The notes under the pieces were generated by a model. The model was not told where the DNA came from and searched no databases. It was given only the letters and a program-made list of their open reading frames with translations. A program made the position numbers and the translations under genes. 10,557 nt of DNA, taken from an uncultured Peptoniphilus sp. Its GTDB lineage: Bacteria; Bacillota; Clostridia; Tissierellales; Peptoniphilaceae. Location: contig CAMYEJ010000039.1 in the NCBI GenBank assembly GCA_947254665.1, positions 1 to 10,557 on the forward strand, read 5' to 3'. Position 1 is the stretch's first letter; every line of letters begins with the position of its first letter. Positions 6,677 to 10,557 of this stretch are shown piece by piece.

Positions 6677-7426
6677 ATGATACCAAAATACACTGGCGAT
6701 AATTTTATGGAGATCGCTAACTCAGGAATTATGTGGCTAGGTGCGGCGGTTGTTCTAATAGCTGTTGCTCTAGAAGCTATTATTTTTACGAAAAAAGCTA
6801 GAGATGCTGCCCACTTGGTAGATCTTTCTAAAGAAGAAGCTGATCAAGCTTTCCGTGTAGGGATGACTTCAGCTATTGGTCCTGCTCTTGGAGTATTCTT
6901 CGTTATGGTTGGACTAATGGGTGTTATAGGTTCTCCTCTTTCATGGATGAGACTTTCTATTATAGGAGCTGCTCCTACAGAACTTGCTGCTGCTACAATG
7001 GCTGCAAAGGCTCAAGGAACTACTCTTGGAGCTCCAGATTACAATCTAATTAACTACGCAAACGCTACTTGGGTTATGGCTCTTAATGGTGGTGCTTGGA
7101 TTTTCTTCTCTGGTGCTTTTGCTGATAAGCTAGACGTTATCCAAGAAAAGATTTCTAGAGGAGACCCTTCAAGAATTCAAATTCTTTCTGTTACAGCTAT
7201 TATAGGTGCTTTTGCCTACATGTTCTTAAATGAAATTTTTAAGGCTATTAGAGATTTTAAAGACCCTACTGGAATCGTCGTTGCTGTTTCTTCAGCTGTT
7301 CTTATGATTCTTTTCGAAAAATTTGGCGAAAAACATCCTAAACTTAAGGAGTTTAACCTTGGACTTGTTATGATTCTTGCTATGGTTCTCGGTATGATTT
7401 GCAAGAAAATGGTATTTAAGGGATAG
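6677..7426 (+). CDS. DUF5058-like multi-pass membrane protein, putative transporter subunit
   Basis: This 249-residue inner-membrane protein resembles the uncharacterised DUF5058 family, an assignment I make from memory of its pattern. Membrane spans are likely at about 16-38, 62-85, 91-110, 130-150, 168-188, 197-214 and 226-242. The conserved-looking core is SAIGPALGVFFVMVGLMGVI (65-84) followed by SPLSWMRLSIIGAAPTELAA (86-105). A charged loop (about 39-60) and a second charged loop (about 150-166, ADKLDVIQEKISRGDPSR) look cytoplasmic. The ATG at 6677 is preceded by AAAGGAGG (6664-6671). An in-frame TTG at 6623 would add 18 residues but lacks a ribosome site. The stop codon overlaps the ribosome site of the next membrane gene. 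With that gene and two M20 hydrolases it probably forms an operon. A role in importing the hydrolase substrate is inferred from context only. Confidence 0.75.
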   Translation: MIPKYTGDNFMEIANSGIMWLGAAVVLIAVALEAIIFTKKARDAAHLVDLSKEEADQAFRVGMTSAIGPALGVFFVMVGLMGVIGSPLSWMRLSIIGAAPTELAAATMAAKAQGTTLGAPDYNLINYANATWVMALNGGAWIFFSGAFADKLDVIQEKISRGDPSRIQILSVTAIIGAFAYMFLNEIFKAIRDFKDPTGIVVAVSSAVLMILFEKFGEKHPKLKEFNLGLVMILAMVLGMICKKMVFKG

Positions 7427-7434
7427 GTGAAATT

Positions 7435-8097
7435 ATGGATTTAAATAAACAATATGAACAAGAATTTACTAGACCGATTATTAAATATGGTAGATTTATA
7501 AACCTACTATGTGTATTACTTTGCTTTACCCCATCTATTTTATTATGGGTTATTTATGGAGCTAAACCATCTTGGTCAGACATTGGTTCTGGTTGGGGAC
7601 TTATTGCTTCTATATTCTTAGTATACGCAGTTATTGAACCAGTTTCATACTTCCCAATTCTAGGTCTACCAGGAACATATCTTGGAGTTCTATCTGGTAA
7701 CATTGGTAACGTACGTGTGCCAGCTTCAGCTGTTTCTCAAGAAGCTGTAGGAGTAGAACCAGGAACTAAGAAGGCTGAACTTGTATCTACTATCGCTATT
7801 TCTGGATCAATTTTAACTAACTTAATAATTGTTACTATTGGCGCTATCGGTGGTGCAACACTTATTTCAATTTTCCCACCTATAGTTAGAGAAGCTTTTA
7901 CATACGTATCACCAGCAATCTTTGGTGCTATGTTTGGAATGAACGCTGTTAAGAATTTAAAATTCGGTACTTTCGCTGTTATATTAGTAGCTCTTCTACT
8001 AGGATTTACTAGCCTACCTGCATATGTAGTTGTACCTGCTGCAGTATTTGGAACAGTTGGATTTGGATTCTTTGAACATTACAGAAAAAAGAAATAA
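7435..8097 (+). CDS. Multi-pass membrane protein of unknown family, partner of the DUF5058-like protein
   Basis: I do not recognise a named family for this 220-residue protein. It has about six membrane spans: roughly 20-41, 53-70, 117-138, 139-150 or so, 155-174 and 178-210, the last probably two. Between the second and third lies a striking Gly-rich, probably conserved segment (75-110) containing LGLPGTYLGVLSGNIGNVRV, then PASAVSQEAVGVEPGT. This could be a re-entrant loop or a substrate site. The N-terminus is polar and the C-terminus basic (HYRKKK), which places the tail in the cytoplasm. The ATG is eight bases after the previous stop, and its site AGGTGA (7425-7430) overlaps that stop, so the two proteins are probably made together and may form one complex. 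A transporter role for an N-acyl amino acid or peptide is inferred from the hydrolases that follow. Confidence 0.6.
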   Translation: MDLNKQYEQEFTRPIIKYGRFINLLCVLLCFTPSILLWVIYGAKPSWSDIGSGWGLIASIFLVYAVIEPVSYFPILGLPGTYLGVLSGNIGNVRVPASAVSQEAVGVEPGTKKAELVSTIAISGSILTNLIIVTIGAIGGATLISIFPPIVREAFTYVSPAIFGAMFGMNAVKNLKFGTFAVILVALLLGFTSLPAYVVVPAAVFGTVGFGFFEHYRKKK

Positions 8098-8152
8098 TAA
8101 AAATATAATTATAAGAAAGAAGTAAAAGATTTAAATAGTATTGGAGAATGAT

Positions 8153-9322
8153 ATGAATATCTTAAATGAAGCTAAAAAAATCGAGCAGGAAGTTATAGAG
8201 TGGCGTAGACATTTACATGAAAACCCAGAAGTTGGATTTGATCTAGACAACACTATCGACTTTGTTTGCAAAAAGCTTGATGAAATTGGAATTAGCTACG
8301 ACAGAAACATTGCAAAAAGCGCAGTTATCGCTGAGATAAAAGGTAAATCTGGCGGCAAGACTATCGCTTTAAGAGCAGATATGGATGCGCTTCCAGTTAA
8401 GGAAGAAACAGGACTTGAATTTGCATCTAAAAACAATTGCATGCACGCTTGTGGACACGATGCTCACACCGCTATGTTACTTGGAGCATGTAAATTAATA
8501 AATGGTTTTAAAGATGAACTAAAGGGAAATGTTAAATTCATTTTCCAACCAGCGGAAGAGCTAGGCGTAGGTTCAGTAGACGTAGTTGAAAAAGGTGTAC
8601 TTGACGATGTTGACGAAATCCTTGCAGTACATGTAGGTAATTTAACTACAGAAGGTAAAAAATCTGGAGAACTATTCTTCTCAGAAGGCTCAATGATGGC
8701 TTGTATGGACAAGTTCCAAATTACTGTAAAAGGTAAAGGAGCTCACGGAGCATACCCAGCAGAATCAATTGACCCTATTGTAATTGCATCAAACATAGTT
8801 ATGGCATTACAAGAAATAGTTTCTAGAGAAATTCTACCAACTAGACCAGCAGTAGTATCTGTTTGTCAATTCCACGCAGGAACTGCATTCAATGTTATTC
8901 CTGGAGAAGTAAAACTTGAAGGAACTGTTAGAGCGGTAACCAACGAAGACAGAGATATTATAGCTAAGAGAATTGGAGAAATAGCTGAAGGAATAGCTAA
9001 GTCTTACAGAGGAGAAGTAGTGTATGATTTCTTCTGGCAACCACCACCACTAGTAAACGATCCAGAAGTGGCAAGAAGAATTAAGAAAACCGCAGAAAAA
9101 TTATTCCCAGAAGATGTAAGAGATTTAAAAGATCCTGTAATGCCTGGAGAAGACTTTGCATGGTACTTAGAAAAAGTGCCAGGATCATTTGTATTCCTAT
9201 TTAACCCAATGGAAATAGACGGACAAAAATGGGCACATCACAATTCAAGATTTGCAATAGATGAAGCACAATTTATAAAAGGATATAGTTTATTCGCTCA
9301 ATACGTATACGATGAACTATCC
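8153..9322 (+). CDS. M20D-family metal-dependent amidohydrolase (N-acyl-amino acid type), copy 1
   Basis: This cytoplasmic metallohydrolase cleaves the amide bond of an N-acylated amino acid or similar compound. From ATG 8153 it has 390 residues. Metal and active-site motifs are in place: RADMDALP (74-81), ACGHDAH with Cys100, His102 and His105, PAEE with Glu135-Glu136, His160 in AVHVGN, and the late His362-His363. The dimerisation lid domain spans about 180-292, between the two parts of the catalytic domain. One oddity is HVGN, where relatives including the next gene have HVWP. I prefer ATG 8153, with GGAG (8143-8146) six bases upstream, over the in-frame TTG at 8141. A 55-base gap after the membrane genes holds no terminator, so co-transcription is likely. 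Family members include aminoacylases, hippurate hydrolase and AbgA/AbgB; the sequence does not decide the substrate. The last sense codon ends at 9322, with the stop at 9323-9325. Confidence 0.9.
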
Positions 9323-9344
9323 TAATATTAATGGAGATGAGAAA

Positions 9345-10517
9345 TTGAATTATTTACAAAGAGCTAATGAAATATATAAAGATTTAGTTGAAATAAGAAG
9401 ACATATACATCAACACCCAGAACTAGGATATGAACTACCAGAAACTGCTAAATTCGTTAAAGAAAAATTAGCGGAATATGGAATTGAAGGACATGATTTT
9501 TCAAAAGGTGGAGTAACAGCTGTAATCGGTAAGAAAGGTGGCAAGACCATACTACTAAGAGCAGACATGGACGCTCTACCAATAATAGAAAAATCAGGAC
9601 TAGACTTTGCATCTAAAATAGAAGGCAGATGCCATGCCTGTGGACATGATATCCATCCAACAATCCTACTAGGAGCAGCAAGACTACTAAAAGAAAATGA
9701 AGACAAACTAGAAGGCCAAGTAAAATTTATCTTCCAACCTGCAGAAGAACTTCTAACAGGTGGTGGAGTTATGGTAGATGAAGGCATACTAGAAAATCCA
9801 AAAGTAGATGCAGCAATGGGATTACACGTATGGCCACATGCAGACAGAATAGGAATTGGCTACAACAAAGGCGTAATGATGAGTTCTGCAAACAACTTTA
9901 GAATTAAAATAAAGGGAATCGGTAGCCACGGTTCAATGCCATACCTAGGAGTAGACCCAGTATTTATAGGAGCTAAAATAGTAACAGGAGTACCTGAACT
10001 AATTGCAAGAGAAATCAAATTTGATGAATCAGCAGTAGTGACTATGGGTAAATTCGTAGCAAATGGAGCTATCAACGTAATACCAGCAGAAGCAGTAATC
10101 GAAGGAACAGTAAGGACATTCTCAAACGAAACAAGGGAATACATCAAGAAGAGACTACCAGAACTAGTATCTGATATAGCTAAGACTTATAGAGGAGAAG
10201 CAGAACTAGAATTCCTAAGCGACTGCCCAGTATTAATAAACAATACAGAACTTGCAGAAGAAGCACTAGGATATTTAAAAGAAATAGATAAAGACTTATT
10301 CTTACAAGAAATACCTAGACAAAGTGGTTCAGAAGACTTTGCATACTATGCAAACAAAGTACCAGCATTCTTCTTTGTTCTACAAAATCCAGTTGAAGAC
10401 GAATCAAAGAGAAGACCACTACACCATCCAGAAGTACTATTTAACGAAGAAGCAATGCCACTAGGAGTGGCAGCTCTAGCACAACTTGCAACAAGATGGT
10501 TAGAAGATAATAAATAA
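9345..10517 (+). CDS. M20D-family metal-dependent amidohydrolase (N-acyl-amino acid type), copy 2
   Basis: This is a second amidohydrolase of the same family. Numbered from TTG 9345 it has 390 residues, the same length as copy 1. Motifs are RADMDALP (72-79), HACGHDIH with Cys99, His101 and His104, PAEE with Glu134-Glu135, His161 in LHVWP and His360-His361 in LHHPEVLF. The lid domain is at about 183-290. It keeps the standard HVWP and LHHP motifs that copy 1 has altered. I prefer TTG 9345 because GGAG (9333-9336) lies eight bases before it and the protein then starts like its relatives. An in-frame ATG at 9312 lies inside copy 1 and has no ribosome site. The tandem arrangement recalls AbgA/AbgB, where two M20D paralogues act as one enzyme; whether these two pair is unknown. 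No terminator is visible before the window ends. Confidence 0.92.
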   Translation: MNYLQRANEIYKDLVEIRRHIHQHPELGYELPETAKFVKEKLAEYGIEGHDFSKGGVTAVIGKKGGKTILLRADMDALPIIEKSGLDFASKIEGRCHACGHDIHPTILLGAARLLKENEDKLEGQVKFIFQPAEELLTGGGVMVDEGILENPKVDAAMGLHVWPHADRIGIGYNKGVMMSSANNFRIKIKGIGSHGSMPYLGVDPVFIGAKIVTGVPELIAREIKFDESAVVTMGKFVANGAINVIPAEAVIEGTVRTFSNETREYIKKRLPELVSDIAKTYRGEAELEFLSDCPVLINNTELAEEALGYLKEIDKDLFLQEIPRQSGSEDFAYYANKVPAFFFVLQNPVEDESKRRPLHHPEVLFNEEAMPLGVAALAQLATRWLEDNK

Positions 10518-10557
10518 AATTTAATGTAATTATTAATAAATATAAAGTCTATAAGAC

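Noticed and set aside
8098..8152. Internal promoter before M20 copy 1 (TATAAT at 8104-8109)
   Set aside because: There is no acceptable -35 box 16-18 bases upstream and no TG extension. Such a match is expected by chance in AT-rich DNA.
9312..9344. ATG 9312 as the start of M20 copy 2
   Set aside because: It falls inside copy 1 with no ribosome-binding site. The TTG at 9345 has GGAG upstream and gives the same length as copy 1.
9410..9787. 125-residue open frame on the minus strand inside M20 copy 2
   Set aside because: It lies wholly antisense to a clear M20 gene, is rich in Ser and Pro as expected for a mirror frame of an AT-rich gene, and has no recognisable domain.
1..10557. CRISPR array, insertion sequence, prophage or toxin-antitoxin module
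   Set aside because: I saw no regularly spaced direct repeats, transposase or integrase motifs, terminal inverted repeats or small two-gene toxin pair; all confident genes fit metabolic or transport roles.

Overview
The window reads as a stretch of chromosome from a low-GC, Gram-positive, amino-acid-fermenting anaerobe. Supporting signs are the strongly AT-rich codons (AGA for Arg, ATA for Ile), strong AGGAGG ribosome-binding sites, lipobox-type lipoproteins with no outer-membrane features, a T-box riboswitch before thrS, and intrinsic terminators with long T-runs. A Tissierellia-type organism (Anaerococcus, Peptoniphilus or Finegoldia-like) fits well, but this is inference from style and gene content. 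All genes are on the + strand.

Region 1 (1-3474) is a zinc-uptake operon of four tightly packed genes. They encode a ZinT-domain lipoprotein, a ZnuA/AdcA-type zinc-binding lipoprotein with an unusual insertion of about 140 residues, the ATPase ZnuC and the permease ZnuB. The lipoproteins would capture zinc at the cell surface and hand it to the ZnuB/ZnuC importer. The operon promoter and any zinc-repressor operator lie upstream of the window.

Region 2 (3460-5674) is thrS with its own control unit. A sigma-A-type promoter overlaps the end of znuB, followed by a threonine-type T-box leader, a leader terminator, the threonyl-tRNA synthetase gene and a clear terminator.

Region 3 (5675-6313) is a single-gene unit encoding a small secreted FMN-binding-domain lipoprotein. 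It has two palindromes near its promoter and its own terminator.

Region 4 (6314-10557) starts with about 400 bases without a confident gene. These hold one or two candidate promoters and a leader with two Shine-Dalgarno sequences and an inverted repeat. Four genes follow: a DUF5058-like membrane protein, a second unrecognised multi-pass membrane protein, and two tandem M20D-family amidohydrolases, each 390 residues long from the preferred starts. The simplest reading is an uptake-and-hydrolysis module: the membrane pair imports an N-acylated amino acid or peptide-like compound and the two metallohydrolases release free amino acid from it. The transport role and substrate are inferred from context and are not shown by any motif. 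This is the least described part of the window. No mobile elements, CRISPR arrays, rRNA or tRNA genes were seen.
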